The translations under genes and the position numbers were made by a program. The notes below the pieces were generated by a model that ran no database searches, had not been told where the DNA came from, and saw only the letters and a program-made list of their open reading frames with translations. 64,000 nt of DNA, from contig CAJTWH010000012.1 in assembly GCA_910579995.1 (NCBI GenBank), forward strand, positions 1 to 64,000, written 5' to 3'. Shown here piece after piece: positions 1 to 8,086 of this stretch. The DNA comes from an uncultured Muribaculaceae bacterium (GTDB lineage: Bacteria > Bacteroidota > Bacteroidia > Bacteroidales > Muribaculaceae). Positions within the stretch are counted from its first letter, which is position 1, and every line of letters starts with the position of its first letter.

Positions 1-483
1 AGCAGACAGATAAGTTGGGTGACCTTTACTTTTTAGAGGAAAGTTACGAAAAAATAAGCAACCGAGAGGACATAATTGTAAATATTTATATAATTCAAGT
101 TTCGCAAATTGCCTTGCAACTTGAAAACTTGAGGTTTAATGCGCTTTCAGCACAGTTTATGTAGTTTAAAAAGTTTATTTTTACCAATATGTACTAAGCT
201 CCTTAAACCCATTAAACTCTAAATAAACAAGTTTCGTATGCGAAACTTAAGTTTATATAAAAACACCGGCCGGCAGCCTGATGTTCAGCAAACAAATCAC
301 AACACAAAAAGCAATCCGCCACCCATCGCCCCCGGCCATAACCCGAACATGAAATTTTAGCAACAACCTTTTCCAGTAGTTATGAAACGGAGAATATAGC
401 CAAGAGATTTAAATGATAGAGCCGTGGTTAATGGCCTTGAAGTTTTTCTTTGATACCTTGGCGAAAATGAGTAACTTTGCATT
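1..483. other. AT-rich leading segment, no confident gene
   Basis: One frame is open on the plus strand from base 3 to a TAG at 162-164 (53 codons). It could be the tail of a gene starting outside the window, but the last third of it runs through a palindromic stretch (100-128) that resembles the intergenic repeats found elsewhere here. A 6-base inverted repeat with a 4-base loop (GTTTCG/CGAAAC) sits at 231-246 and recurs at 49560-49575. Bases 250-440 show no frame or structure that I can support. Confidence 0.35.
449..479 (+). promoter_or_regulatory. Bacteroidetes-type promoter for the 484 gene
   Basis: TTTG at 449-452 and TAACTTTG at 472-479 are separated by 19 bases, matching the Bacteroidetes housekeeping sigma consensus. 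The -7 box ends only four bases before the ATG at 484, so the mRNA would be leaderless or nearly so. Confidence 0.6.
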
Positions 484-1167
484 ATGGGAAACAATTGGAT
501 AAAAAATACGCTATTATTAATAGTGCCGATATTGTTCTATATTGGCGGCTTATATTGTGTTGACTTATTAATAGTAAATCGGATAATTCCACCTAAAATA
601 GGCGATTCGCAGTATAACCTTTTTCTAATAGCTAATTGTGTTATTATTGAGATCTTCTTAGTTCTTGTGCTGATTATAACAAATACACACAGAGAAAAAT
701 TCTCAGATTTTAGAGACCCTTTGATTGTTACGATTGTAATAGGTATAATAGGCACAATGCCTCTTCCCGATTGGATTAAATACACATACTCATTTATTCC
801 CTTTGTTGCAATAGCGTACATGATGGTATTCTTATATCGATACACATACATTCCATTTATAAATACAATTTGGAAACTGAAAGGGCATAATTCTATTTGG
901 ATTTTCAATAAAAACAAAACTTTAAATTTATGTTCTTCTGACGGAAGCACGACTTTTTACTCTTGGGATTTCAATTCTCAAACCGACACCCTTGTCATAT
1001 CTAATGAGAAAGAAAAAAGAGTATACATAGTTAGGGATGTAACAGGTTATAATCTCGTACTTTTCCGTTTATCTACTGGAGAATTGTTGGATTTTAACAA
1101 ATTCGCATGTCTGGAGGCTTCAACCTCTAAAGAATCTACACAATCCAAAACTGACAAAGCGCTATAA
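484..1167 (+). CDS. Putative membrane protein, 227 aa
   Basis: I do not recognise this gene. The first ~120 residues contain four hydrophobic segments (about 7-30, 45-65, 80-100 and 102-122), so it should be an inner-membrane protein. The remaining ~100 residues are polar and look like a soluble beta-rich cytoplasmic or periplasmic domain ending in a Ser/Thr/Lys tail. The ATG is placed by the promoter box immediately upstream, and no later Met would leave the first helix intact. Its AT-rich codon use contrasts with the GC-rich core genes that follow, which suggests acquired or fast-evolving DNA. It stands alone, with no operon partner. Confidence 0.6.
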   Translation: MGNNWIKNTLLLIVPILFYIGGLYCVDLLIVNRIIPPKIGDSQYNLFLIANCVIIEIFLVLVLIITNTHREKFSDFRDPLIVTIVIGIIGTMPLPDWIKYTYSFIPFVAIAYMMVFLYRYTYIPFINTIWKLKGHNSIWIFNKNKTLNLCSSDGSTTFYSWDFNSQTDTLVISNEKEKRVYIVRDVTGYNLVLFRLSTGELLDFNKFACLEASTSKESTQSKTDKAL

Positions 1168-1589
1168 CCGCGTCTTTTCGCAAACACACAACAACCCATA
1201 ACCTCACTGGGATTAAGCAAGTTATAACCTTTCTTGATTTCAACTTCGATGAAGACTTGCCCACGATCCCGGCTCAAGCAATCTTCAAGGAAAAGTCTTC
1301 CCCTGTTTTCAAATAAGACGTTGACATCATGCCGACTATCGTTGATGACAGCCTCTCTTATATTCCGTGGGGTGGTGACAACTAACCTTTAGCTCATCGA
1401 CTGAATACTTTCGACATTCTCGACCTCCTACTCGATAAATCACAAATAAACACTTAATGCCCTTAGCAGGTTCGCCCTGAATAGGGTAAATTTCAGGTGC
1501 GGCGGAAGATTAACTCTATCACCGTAGGATACTTTGTAATTATTTCCGTAATTTTGCGTCTGATAGTATAGGATCATTAGAGTTATATT
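1168..1589. other. Intergenic region with a minus-strand open frame, possible gene remnant
   Basis: No plus-strand gene fits. On the minus strand a frame is open from just after a stop near 1400 down to 1047, and its part from about 1395 to 1170 reads like protein (mixed charged and hydrophobic residues, not low complexity). It has no good ATG; the first usable start would be TTG at 1277. It runs 121 bases into the 3' end of the 484-1167 gene. I read it as a possible decayed gene of unknown family. Confidence 0.25.
1549..1556 (+). promoter_or_regulatory. Promoter -7 box for the 1590 gene
   Basis: TAATTTTG followed by C lies 33 bases before the ATG at 1590. A well-spaced -33 TTTG is not visible, so this is weaker than the other promoters in the window. 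Confidence 0.4.
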
Positions 1590-1793
1590 ATGATAAGCAA
1601 TACGGTAAAACGAAATATATCCGCGACTCTTTTAGTTGTTGGTATTCTCTGCATAATGGAAAGAATTTGGGGCGTAGTTATGGAGCCCGGGTCCGGTAAG
1701 GCTTGGTTTGAATTAGGCGGAATCACTCTCCTTACCTACCTGTGTTTCGATAATTTTATGATTTATCGCCGCAGAGTTAAAAAACGGCATTGA
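1590..1793 (+). CDS. Small two-helix membrane protein, 67 aa
   Basis: Unrecognised. It has two hydrophobic segments (about 11-29 and 41-57) joined by a short Gly/Pro-containing loop, then a strongly basic tail (RRRVKKRH), which places both ends in the cytoplasm by the positive-inside rule. It is followed after 12 bases by a second small protein with the same layout, so the two are probably cotranscribed. The size and layout could fit a small envelope accessory or immunity-like protein, but nothing in the sequence decides this. Confidence 0.5.
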   Translation: MISNTVKRNISATLLVVGILCIMERIWGVVMEPGSGKAWFELGGITLLTYLCFDNFMIYRRRVKKRH

Positions 1794-1805
1794 ACTTGTC
1801 TGAAA

Positions 1806-2015
1806 ATGAAACTTAAAACGATAAGAATATTTTGTTTCTACCTTGCCATTGTCGCTTTATTTGGAGCTACAATAGCATTGGCAAACCAATATCTCCGACT
1901 GCATGATATGACATCTCCCTTTACTTCAGGAGTATTAGGTGCTATCTTATTCATTGTATACTATAATGTATGGCGTTGGTTATGCCGAAAATTAGATAAC
2001 CAAAACAACGGATAA
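1806..2015 (+). CDS. Small two-helix membrane protein, 69 aa
   Basis: Unrecognised. It has hydrophobic segments at about 7-27 and 40-57, an aromatic patch (YYNVWRWL) and a basic/Asn-rich tail. Architecture and length closely match the preceding 67-aa protein although sequence identity is low, which may reflect an old tandem duplication. No separate promoter is visible in the 12-base gap, so it is likely expressed with its neighbour. Confidence 0.5.
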   Translation: MKLKTIRIFCFYLAIVALFGATIALANQYLRLHDMTSPFTSGVLGAILFIVYYNVWRWLCRKLDNQNNG

Positions 2016-2070
2016 GCAAACTCTCCACTTCTCCGCGGGCAAGAACCAAAACCAAAAAGATTGAAAAAAA

Positions 2071-2102
2071 TTTGGTGGTGTGAAATATTTGTCTTAATTT
2101 TG
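2071..2102 (+). promoter_or_regulatory. Promoter for tRNA-Cys
   Basis: TTTG at 2071-2074, a 20-base spacer, and TAATTTTG at 2095-2102, ending 15 bases before the mature tRNA 5' end. Confidence 0.7.
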
Positions 2103-2116
2103 CACCGCAAAACAAT

Positions 2117-2187
2117 GGTGCCATGGCCGAGTGGTTAGGCATCGGTCTGCAAAACCGAGCACAGCAGTTCGATTCTGCTTGGCACCT
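2117..2187 (+). tRNA. tRNA-Cys (GCA anticodon)
   Basis: The cloverleaf folds by eye. The acceptor stem pairs GGTGCCA (2117-2123) with TGGCACC (2180-2186), the D stem is GCC/GGC, and the anticodon stem TCGGT/ACCGA encloses the loop CTGCAAA with anticodon GCA at 2149-2151. The T stem is AGCAG/CTGCT with loop TTCGATT. The discriminator base is T, as expected for cysteine. CCA is not encoded and must be added after transcription. Confidence 0.95.
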
Positions 2188-2191
2188 CTAA

Positions 2192-2220
2192 GCTCCGTCG
2201 ATTTCCGGCGGAGTTTTTTA
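2192..2220 (+). terminator. Rho-independent terminator after tRNA-Cys
   Basis: CTCCGTCG pairs with CGGCGGAG (one G-T wobble) across a short loop and is followed by a run of six T, five bases after the tRNA. Confidence 0.75.
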
Positions 2221-2308
2221 TTGCGAGCCGACTTTATGTTAATTATCATTTAGCAGCGTTAATTAAATATAACACAACGTAAGCCACCCCTCTGCCGAGA
2301 CTTAATTA

Positions 2309-2340
2309 TTTGATAATTCAGCAAATTTTTAGTAATTTTG
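2309..2340 (+). promoter_or_regulatory. Promoter of the rimP-nusA-infB operon
   Basis: TTTG at 2309-2312, a 20-base spacer, and TAATTTTG at 2333-2340. This gives a leader of roughly 48 bases before the rimP ATG. Confidence 0.7.
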
Positions 2341-2354
2341 CAGTAAATCTTCAC

Positions 2355-2383
2355 AGAGGAGGGGGCCACAAGCTTCCTCCTCT
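2355..2383 (+). promoter_or_regulatory. Hairpin in the rimP leader
   Basis: AGAGGAGG (2355-2362) pairs perfectly with CCTCCTCT (2376-2383) twelve bases before the rimP start. The 5' arm is a purine-rich run that would otherwise look like an anti-16S sequence, so the fold may control initiation or be a protein-binding site. There is no T-run, so it is not a simple terminator. Confidence 0.5.
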
Positions 2384-2395
2384 TCATTTCAACTC

Positions 2396-2881
2396 ATGAT
2401 AGACAAAGAATTACTGAAGCAGACAGTGCTCCAAGCGATGGTCGATACCGACCTTTTCTTGGTAGACATATCGGTCACTCCCGACAATAACATAACCGTA
2501 GAGGTAGACAGCGCTACCGGAGTCGACATCGACGCCTGCGCCGCGATAACACGCGCCGTAGAGGCCGTCTTTGACCGCGACGCCGAGGATTACGCCCTCG
2601 AGGTAGGCTCGGCCGGCCTCACCGCGCCCATGAAGGTGAGAGGCCAATACGACAAGAACCTCGGCAACGATGTAGAGATTCTCACCCGCGACGGCCGCAA
2701 GCTCCGCGGCACTCTCGTTGAGGTCGCGCCCGGAGAAACCGGCGACACCGATGTCGACTTCACTATCGAGACATCTGTAAAAGTCAAGGAGCCCGGCGCA
2801 AAACGTCCCGTGGTGAAAGTTGAGCCCGTCAAACTCAACTCCAACGACTGCAAATACGTGAAATACGACTTGAAATTCTAA
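2396..2881 (+). CDS. rimP: Ribosome maturation factor RimP
   Basis: RimP assists late assembly of the 30S subunit. The 161-aa length fits the family. The N-terminal alpha/beta domain (residues 1-80) carries the family strand around EVGSAGLTAPM at about 66-76, and the C-terminal Sm-like barrel begins near KNLGNDVEILT at about 87. It heads the classical rimP-nusA-infB block, 22 bases before nusA, so the three are almost certainly cotranscribed. The leader hairpin just upstream may control the operon. The start is the only Met that preserves the first helix. Confidence 0.95.
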   Translation: MIDKELLKQTVLQAMVDTDLFLVDISVTPDNNITVEVDSATGVDIDACAAITRAVEAVFDRDAEDYALEVGSAGLTAPMKVRGQYDKNLGNDVEILTRDGRKLRGTLVEVAPGETGDTDVDFTIETSVKVKEPGAKRPVVKVEPVKLNSNDCKYVKYDLKF

Positions 2882-2903
2882 AAATACACCTAACAATATA
2901 GCA

Positions 2904-4220
2904 ATGGCAAAAAAAGAGGAAACCCCGAATATGGTCGAGCAGTTCGCCGAATTTAAAGAACTGAAAAACATCGACAAGACCACGATGATCAGCGTGCTTG
3001 AGGAATCGTTCCGCAACGTGCTGGCCAAGATGTTCGGCACCGACGAAAACCTCGATGTAATCCTCAACCCCGACAAGGGCGACGTGCAGATTTTCCAGAA
3101 CCTGCAGGTAGTGCCCGACGGCGAAGTCGAAAACCCCAATCTCCAGATCTCGCTCACAGATGCCCGTGCCGACGACGACCCCGAAGCAGAGGTCGGCGAG
3201 GAGCACACCCGCGAGATTATATTTGAGAAATTCGGCCGCCGCGCCATCCTCAACCTCCGCCAGACTCTCCAGAGCCGTATTCTCGACCTGCAGAAAGAAG
3301 CAGTCTTCACCAAGTTCAAAGAGCTTGAAGGCCAGCTTGTGACAGGCGAGGTATATCAGACTTGGAGCCGCGAGACTCTCCTTCTCGACGATGAGAAAAA
3401 CGAGCTTCTCCTCCCCAAGAGCGAAGCTATCCCCGGCGACTTCTTCCGCAAAGGCGAGACAGTGCGTGCCGTAATCTCAAACGTCGACAACAAGAACAAC
3501 AACCCCAAGATCACTGTCAGCCGCACAAGCAACCTCTTCCTCATCCGCCTCTTCGAACTTGAGGTGCCCGAAATCCACGACGGCCTGATCAATATCCGCG
3601 CCGTTGCCCGCATACCGGGCGAACGCGCCAAAATCGCCGTAGAAAGCTACGACGACCGTATCGACCCCGTAGGCGCATGCGTGGGCGTGAAAGGCTCGCG
3701 TATCCACGGTATCGTGCGTGAGCTCCGCAACGAGAACATCGACGTGATCTGCTACACCAACAATCCCTCACTCTTCATACAGCGCGCCCTCTCTCCCGCA
3801 AAAATATCAACCATACGCCTTGACGAGGAAGCCAAGAAAGCCGAAGTTTTCCTTCGCCCCGAAGAGGTTTCACTCGCCATCGGCAAGAACGGCCACAACA
3901 TCAAGCTGGCCACAATGCTCACCGGCTACGAAATCGACGTATACCGCGACACCGAGATGATCTACGAAGACGACATCTTCCTTGATGACTTCCGCGATGA
4001 AATCGACGGCTGGGTGATCGACGCCCTCAAAAACATCGGCTGCGTAACCGCCAAGAGCGTGCTCAACACTCCACGCGGCGTCCTGATCGAGAAGTCTGAC
4101 CTTGAGGAAGGCACAATCGACGAAGTACTCGATGTGCTCCGCAAGGAATACGAAGACGAGGAGGCTGCCGAAGACATGCCTGCCGAAGACGGCGACGAAG
4201 CTGAAGAAAGCGCTGAATAA
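2904..4220 (+). CDS. nusA: Transcription termination/antitermination factor NusA
   Basis: NusA binds RNA polymerase and nascent RNA and tunes pausing, termination and antitermination. The order of domains is an N-terminal polymerase-binding domain (1-135), an S1 RNA-binding domain (about 142-206), KH1 with a GVKGSR loop at 261-266, and KH2 with a GKNGHN loop at 327-332. The Bacteroidetes form lacks the acidic repeat domains of the E. coli protein and instead ends in a short, very acidic tail (about 413-438). The 438-aa length agrees with this shorter architecture. A GC-rich hairpin follows the gene before infB. Confidence 0.96.
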   Translation: MAKKEETPNMVEQFAEFKELKNIDKTTMISVLEESFRNVLAKMFGTDENLDVILNPDKGDVQIFQNLQVVPDGEVENPNLQISLTDARADDDPEAEVGEEHTREIIFEKFGRRAILNLRQTLQSRILDLQKEAVFTKFKELEGQLVTGEVYQTWSRETLLLDDEKNELLLPKSEAIPGDFFRKGETVRAVISNVDNKNNNPKITVSRTSNLFLIRLFELEVPEIHDGLINIRAVARIPGERAKIAVESYDDRIDPVGACVGVKGSRIHGIVRELRNENIDVICYTNNPSLFIQRALSPAKISTIRLDEEAKKAEVFLRPEEVSLAIGKNGHNIKLATMLTGYEIDVYRDTEMIYEDDIFLDDFRDEIDGWVIDALKNIGCVTAKSVLNTPRGVLIEKSDLEEGTIDEVLDVLRKEYEDEEAAEDMPAEDGDEAEESAE

Positions 4221-4223
4221 ACA

Positions 4224-4247
4224 GGGCGGGCGCCCCGGCGCCTCCCC
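4224..4247 (+). other. GC-rich inverted repeat between nusA and infB
   Basis: The stretch around GGGCGCC-CC-GGCGCC can form a very stable stem in the 83-base gap. No T-run follows, so it is more likely an RNA-processing or stability element than a terminator. Confidence 0.35.
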
Positions 4248-4303
4248 CTCAGCATAAGCTTACCGTGAGCAATTAACATTTTAGAAAAAGGAAAAATCAA
4301 TAT

Positions 4304-7231
4304 ATGCCCAAGAAACTCAACAAAATCGCAAAAGAGCTTAATGTGTCGGTGCCGACCATTATTGACTTCTTGCGAAAAAAGAACATCACCGTAGATGAAA
4401 ATCCCAACACACGCATTGAGGATAACGTTGCAGACATGCTCACGGCGGCTTTCGCCAGCGATAAAAATCTCAAGAACCGCTCCGCGCAGATAGCCGAGGA
4501 GCGCAAAGAGACACGTCAGCAGCAGCGTGCCGCCGAGCAGAAGCCCGCGCAGCCCGCAGCACAAGAACCAAGGCTCACTACAGTTCAGAAACCACGTATT
4601 CTGGGCAAGATTAACCTCGACGCGAAAGGCAACCCCGTAGCACCCAAACCTGCACCTGCTCCCGCTCCGGAGAAGAAGCAGGAAACAGCGGCTCCGGCTC
4701 CCGTTCAGGCTAAACCTGAAGAGAAAAAGCCTGAAGCTCCCAAACCAGCTCCTGTGGCAGAAAAGAAACCCACCCAACCTGCTCCCGCTGCGAAAGCTCC
4801 TGTGGCAGACGATAAAAAACCGGCTAAAGAGCAGCAGGCTCCGGCCGCTCCCAAGGCTCAGCATGCCGACGAAAAACCGGCAGCCAAGCCCGAAAAGGCC
4901 GAAGAAAAACCGGCTGCAGCCCCCGGCAGCGAACCCGAAGTGTTCACTCTCGAGCGCTCTACTCCCGCTCCCGCGCTTAAGATTGTAGGCTCTATCGACC
5001 TTTCGTCGATGAACCTCAACACACGCCCCAAGAAACGCGGCAAAGATGACCGCCGCAACAAAAACGGCCAGAATGCGCAGGGCGCAACCGGCGCCGAGGG
5101 CGACCGCAAAAAACGCCGCCGCATTACCGGCAAAGAGAAAGTAGATATCGAAAAAGCCGGCAAGCAGGCAGCCGACAACCGCGGCGAAAACCGCCGGGGC
5201 GGCAATAACAACGGCGGAGGCAACAATGGAGGCGGTCAGCGCAACAACGGCGGTGACAACCGTCGTGGCGACAACCGCCGCGGCAACAAGCAGCCCCAGC
5301 GTCCCGTCCAGCCCGAAGTAAGCGAAGAAGACGTACAAAAGCAGGTGCGCGAGACCCTCGCACGCCTCACTTCGAAAGACAAAGGTCTTAAGAAAGGCGC
5401 TAAATGGCGTAAGGAAAAACGCGAGGCCAACGCCGCTCACGAGCGCGAGCTCCATCAGGCCGAGCTTGCCGAGAGCAAGGTGTTGAAAATCACAGAGTTC
5501 GTTACCGCAAACGAGCTTGCAGTGATGATGGACGTACCTGTCAACAACGTCATCGCCACCTGTATGAACATCGGCATGATGGTGTCTATCAACCAGCGCC
5601 TCGACGCCGAGACCATCAACATCGTGGCTGAGGAATTCGGATTCTCTACCGAATACGTTTCTGCCGAGGTAAGCGACGCCATCGCTCAGGAAGAAGACCG
5701 CGAGGAAGACCTCGAGAGCCGTCCGCCGGTAGTGACCGTGATGGGCCACGTTGACCACGGCAAGACCTCGCTGCTCGACTATATCCGCAAGGCCAACGTC
5801 ATCGCAGGCGAGGCCGGCGGTATCACACAGCACATCGGCTCTTACAACGTCACCCTCTCCGACGGCCGCCATATCACCTTCCTCGATACTCCCGGCCACG
5901 AGGCTTTCACCGCCATGCGTGCCCGCGGTGCGAAGGTCACCGACCTTGTAATCATCATCGTGGCTGCCGACGACGCCGTCATGCCGCAGACCGTAGAGGC
6001 CATCAACCATGCCTCGGCTGCCGGTGTGCCCATCGTCTTCGCCATCAACAAGGTAGACAAACCCCACGCCAACCCCGATAAAATCAAAGAGGAGCTCGCC
6101 GCAATGAACTATCTCGTTGAAGACTGGGGCGGCAAATACCAGAGTCAGGACATCTCGGCCAAGCAAGGTCTGGGTGTAGACGAGCTCATGGAAAAAGTGC
6201 TCCTCGAAGCCGAGCTGCTCGACCTCAAGGCCAACCCCCACCGCCGCGCCGTAGGTACCATCATCGAATCTACTCTCGACAAGGGCCGCGGCTATGTGGC
6301 AAACGTGCTCGTGCAGAACGGTACGCTCCATGTGGGCGATATCGTGCTTGCCGGCAATAACTTCGGCCGTATCAAGGCTATGTTCAACGAGCGTAACCAG
6401 CGTATCAAAGAAGCCGGCCCGGCCATGCCCGCCCTCATCCTCGGCCTCAACGGCGCACCCGCCGCCGGCGACACATTCAACGTGCTCGAGACCGAACAGG
6501 AAGCACGCGAGATCGCCAACAAACGCGAGCAGCTCGCCCGCGAGCAGGGTCTGCGCACCACCAAGCTCCTCACCCTCGAGGATATCGGCCGCCGCCGCGC
6601 TATCGGCAACTTCCAAGAACTCAACATCATCGTCAAGGGTGACGTCGACGGCTCTATCGAGGCGCTCTCCGACTCGCTCATCAAGCTTTCTACCGACGAA
6701 ATCCAGATCAACGTCCTCCACAAGGCCGTAGGCGAAATCTCAGAAAGCGATGTCACCCTCGCAGCAGCTTCCGACGCCATCATCATCGGCTTCCAAGTAC
6801 GCCCCAGCGTGGCCGCACGCCGTGCCGCCGAGCGCGACGGTGTCCAGATCCGCCTCTATTCTGTGATCTATCAGGCCATCGAGGAGGTTAAAGACGCTAT
6901 GGCCGGCATGCTCGCTCCCGAAATCAAGGAAGAAGTCACCGGTACCGCCGAAGTGCTCGAGACATTCCACGTGTCGAAAGTCGGCACCATCGCCGGCGCA
7001 ATGGTACGCGAGGGCAAGATACGCCGTGGCTGCAAACTGCGCCTTATCCGCGACGGTATCGTGCGCTACACCGGCGACCTCGGCAGCCTCAAGCGCTTCA
7101 AAGACGATGTCAAGGAAGTATCTTCGGGCTTCGACTGCGGTATCTCCATTGCAGGCTACAACGACATCAAGGTCGGCGATATGCTCGAAGCATTTGAAGA
7201 AAAAGAAGTGGCCCGCACAAGTATCGACTGA
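4304..7231 (+). CDS. infB: Translation initiation factor IF-2
   Basis: IF-2 is the GTPase that brings initiator tRNA to the 30S subunit and promotes subunit joining. The 975-aa protein starts with an IF2-N helical domain (residues 1-50), followed by a long Pro/Ala/Lys/Glu linker (about 60-230) and a Gly/Asn/Arg-rich stretch (about 290-330). The G domain shows G1 GHVDHGKT at 481-488, DTPGH at 528-532 and NKVD at 582-585, followed by the beta-barrel and C-terminal fMet-tRNA-binding domains. The low-complexity linker is typical of Bacteroidetes IF-2. An A-rich region (GAAAAAGGAAAAA) precedes the start. The long open frame on the opposite strand is a codon-bias shadow. Confidence 0.97.
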   Translation: MPKKLNKIAKELNVSVPTIIDFLRKKNITVDENPNTRIEDNVADMLTAAFASDKNLKNRSAQIAEERKETRQQQRAAEQKPAQPAAQEPRLTTVQKPRILGKINLDAKGNPVAPKPAPAPAPEKKQETAAPAPVQAKPEEKKPEAPKPAPVAEKKPTQPAPAAKAPVADDKKPAKEQQAPAAPKAQHADEKPAAKPEKAEEKPAAAPGSEPEVFTLERSTPAPALKIVGSIDLSSMNLNTRPKKRGKDDRRNKNGQNAQGATGAEGDRKKRRRITGKEKVDIEKAGKQAADNRGENRRGGNNNGGGNNGGGQRNNGGDNRRGDNRRGNKQPQRPVQPEVSEEDVQKQVRETLARLTSKDKGLKKGAKWRKEKREANAAHERELHQAELAESKVLKITEFVTANELAVMMDVPVNNVIATCMNIGMMVSINQRLDAETINIVAEEFGFSTEYVSAEVSDAIAQEEDREEDLESRPPVVTVMGHVDHGKTSLLDYIRKANVIAGEAGGITQHIGSYNVTLSDGRHITFLDTPGHEAFTAMRARGAKVTDLVIIIVAADDAVMPQTVEAINHASAAGVPIVFAINKVDKPHANPDKIKEELAAMNYLVEDWGGKYQSQDISAKQGLGVDELMEKVLLEAELLDLKANPHRRAVGTIIESTLDKGRGYVANVLVQNGTLHVGDIVLAGNNFGRIKAMFNERNQRIKEAGPAMPALILGLNGAPAAGDTFNVLETEQEAREIANKREQLAREQGLRTTKLLTLEDIGRRRAIGNFQELNIIVKGDVDGSIEALSDSLIKLSTDEIQINVLHKAVGEISESDVTLAAASDAIIIGFQVRPSVAARRAAERDGVQIRLYSVIYQAIEEVKDAMAGMLAPEIKEEVTGTAEVLETFHVSKVGTIAGAMVREGKIRRGCKLRLIRDGIVRYTGDLGSLKRFKDDVKEVSSGFDCGISIAGYNDIKVGDMLEAFEEKEVARTSID

Positions 7232-7240
7232 TAGCGGCTC

Positions 7241-7699
7241 ATGCCATACTCTATCGTATATCTTTCGATAGGATCAAACAGCGGCGACCGCCGTGCCCTC
7301 ATCGGGCGCGCGGTCGCCGCTCTTTCTTCCTTGCCCGGAGTGATATCTCTGCGCACGTCAGACTTCTACCGGAGCGCGCCTTGGGGCTTCGAATCGCCCA
7401 ACGAATTTCTCAACATCGCCGTTGCAGTGCGCTATATACGCCGCTCGCCATGGACCGAGGCTGAAGCCGAGGCACTGCTCGACCAATGTCAGGCCATAGA
7501 GCGCTCCATCTCATCCATGCCCCACCGCAACGCCGACGGCACATACCGCGACCGCGAGATCGACATCGACATCATAGCCATCGACAATCAGCACATCAAC
7601 ACCCCACGCCTCACCGTCCCACACCCCCGCGCCGCCTCCCGCGACTTCGTCACCATCCCCCTCAGCCAGCTTGTCAACAATTCTGATTCAGGAGAATAA
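7241..7699 (+). CDS. folK: 2-amino-4-hydroxy-6-hydroxymethyldihydropteridine pyrophosphokinase
   Basis: FolK transfers pyrophosphate from ATP to hydroxymethyl-dihydropterin in folate synthesis. Diagnostic features of the 152-aa protein are the N-terminal LSIGSNSGDR loop, the SAPWGF segment, the RDREIDIDII motif whose Asp pair binds Mg, and the HPRAASRDFV segment near the C-terminus. It begins nine bases after infB ends, so it is probably read as the last gene of that operon. The C-terminus is close to the minimal length for HPPK. Confidence 0.93.
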   Translation: MPYSIVYLSIGSNSGDRRALIGRAVAALSSLPGVISLRTSDFYRSAPWGFESPNEFLNIAVAVRYIRRSPWTEAEAEALLDQCQAIERSISSMPHRNADGTYRDREIDIDIIAIDNQHINTPRLTVPHPRAASRDFVTIPLSQLVNNSDSGE

Positions 7700-7721
7700 A
7701 CTACAACTTTTTCCAAATATA

Positions 7722-7752
7722 TTGTGTTGTTCTAATAAAATTTGTAAATTTG
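7722..7752 (+). promoter_or_regulatory. Promoter of the MNT/HEPN pair
   Basis: TTG at 7722-7724, a 20-base spacer, and TAAATTTG at 7745-7752, 13 bases before the ATG at 7766. Confidence 0.6.
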
Positions 7753-7765
7753 CAGACAACATATT

Positions 7766-8086
7766 ATGAAGCAAGGCAGTAAGATAATATCAGAAATCAA
7801 GAAGTTGGCACGACGTCTGTTTGCCAACAATGAAGCCTCTGTGTATCTTTATGGCTCACGAGCCCGGGGAAACGCATCGTCCGACTCAGATTGGGATCTG
7901 CTGATAATCACCGATGATGGACTCGACTCAGACGACAACTTCGCAAATTACGCATTTCCCTTTGCAGAGATAGGCTGGCGCTACGGTGCCCAAATCACAC
8001 CTCTGCTCTATACACGAAGCCAATGGCAAGCCGAAAGCTCTACAGCCTTTCACCTCAATGTCGAATCCGAAGCCATAATGCTATGA
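7766..8086 (+). CDS. MNT-type nucleotidyltransferase (antitoxin-like)
   Basis: This is a minimal nucleotidyltransferase of 106 aa. The signature GSRARG at 30-35 is followed by the metal-binding pair D42-W-D44, the pattern of polymerase-beta-like MNT proteins. In HEPN/MNT pairs the MNT partner neutralises the HEPN ribonuclease; in the characterised type VII system it does so by AMPylating it. The stop overlaps the start of the HEPN gene in an ATGA, which indicates translational coupling. Function here is inferred from the pairing, and the substrate is unknown. Confidence 0.85.
   Translation: MKQGSKIISEIKKLARRLFANNEASVYLYGSRARGNASSDSDWDLLIITDDGLDSDDNFANYAFPFAEIGWRYGAQITPLLYTRSQWQAESSTAFHLNVESEAIML

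Noticed and set aside
3962..6721. 919-codon open frame on the minus strand
   Set aside because: It lies opposite nusA and infB, whose domains are unmistakable; its Val/Gly/Leu/Phe-rich composition is the mirror of GC-biased codons and it has no start region of its own.
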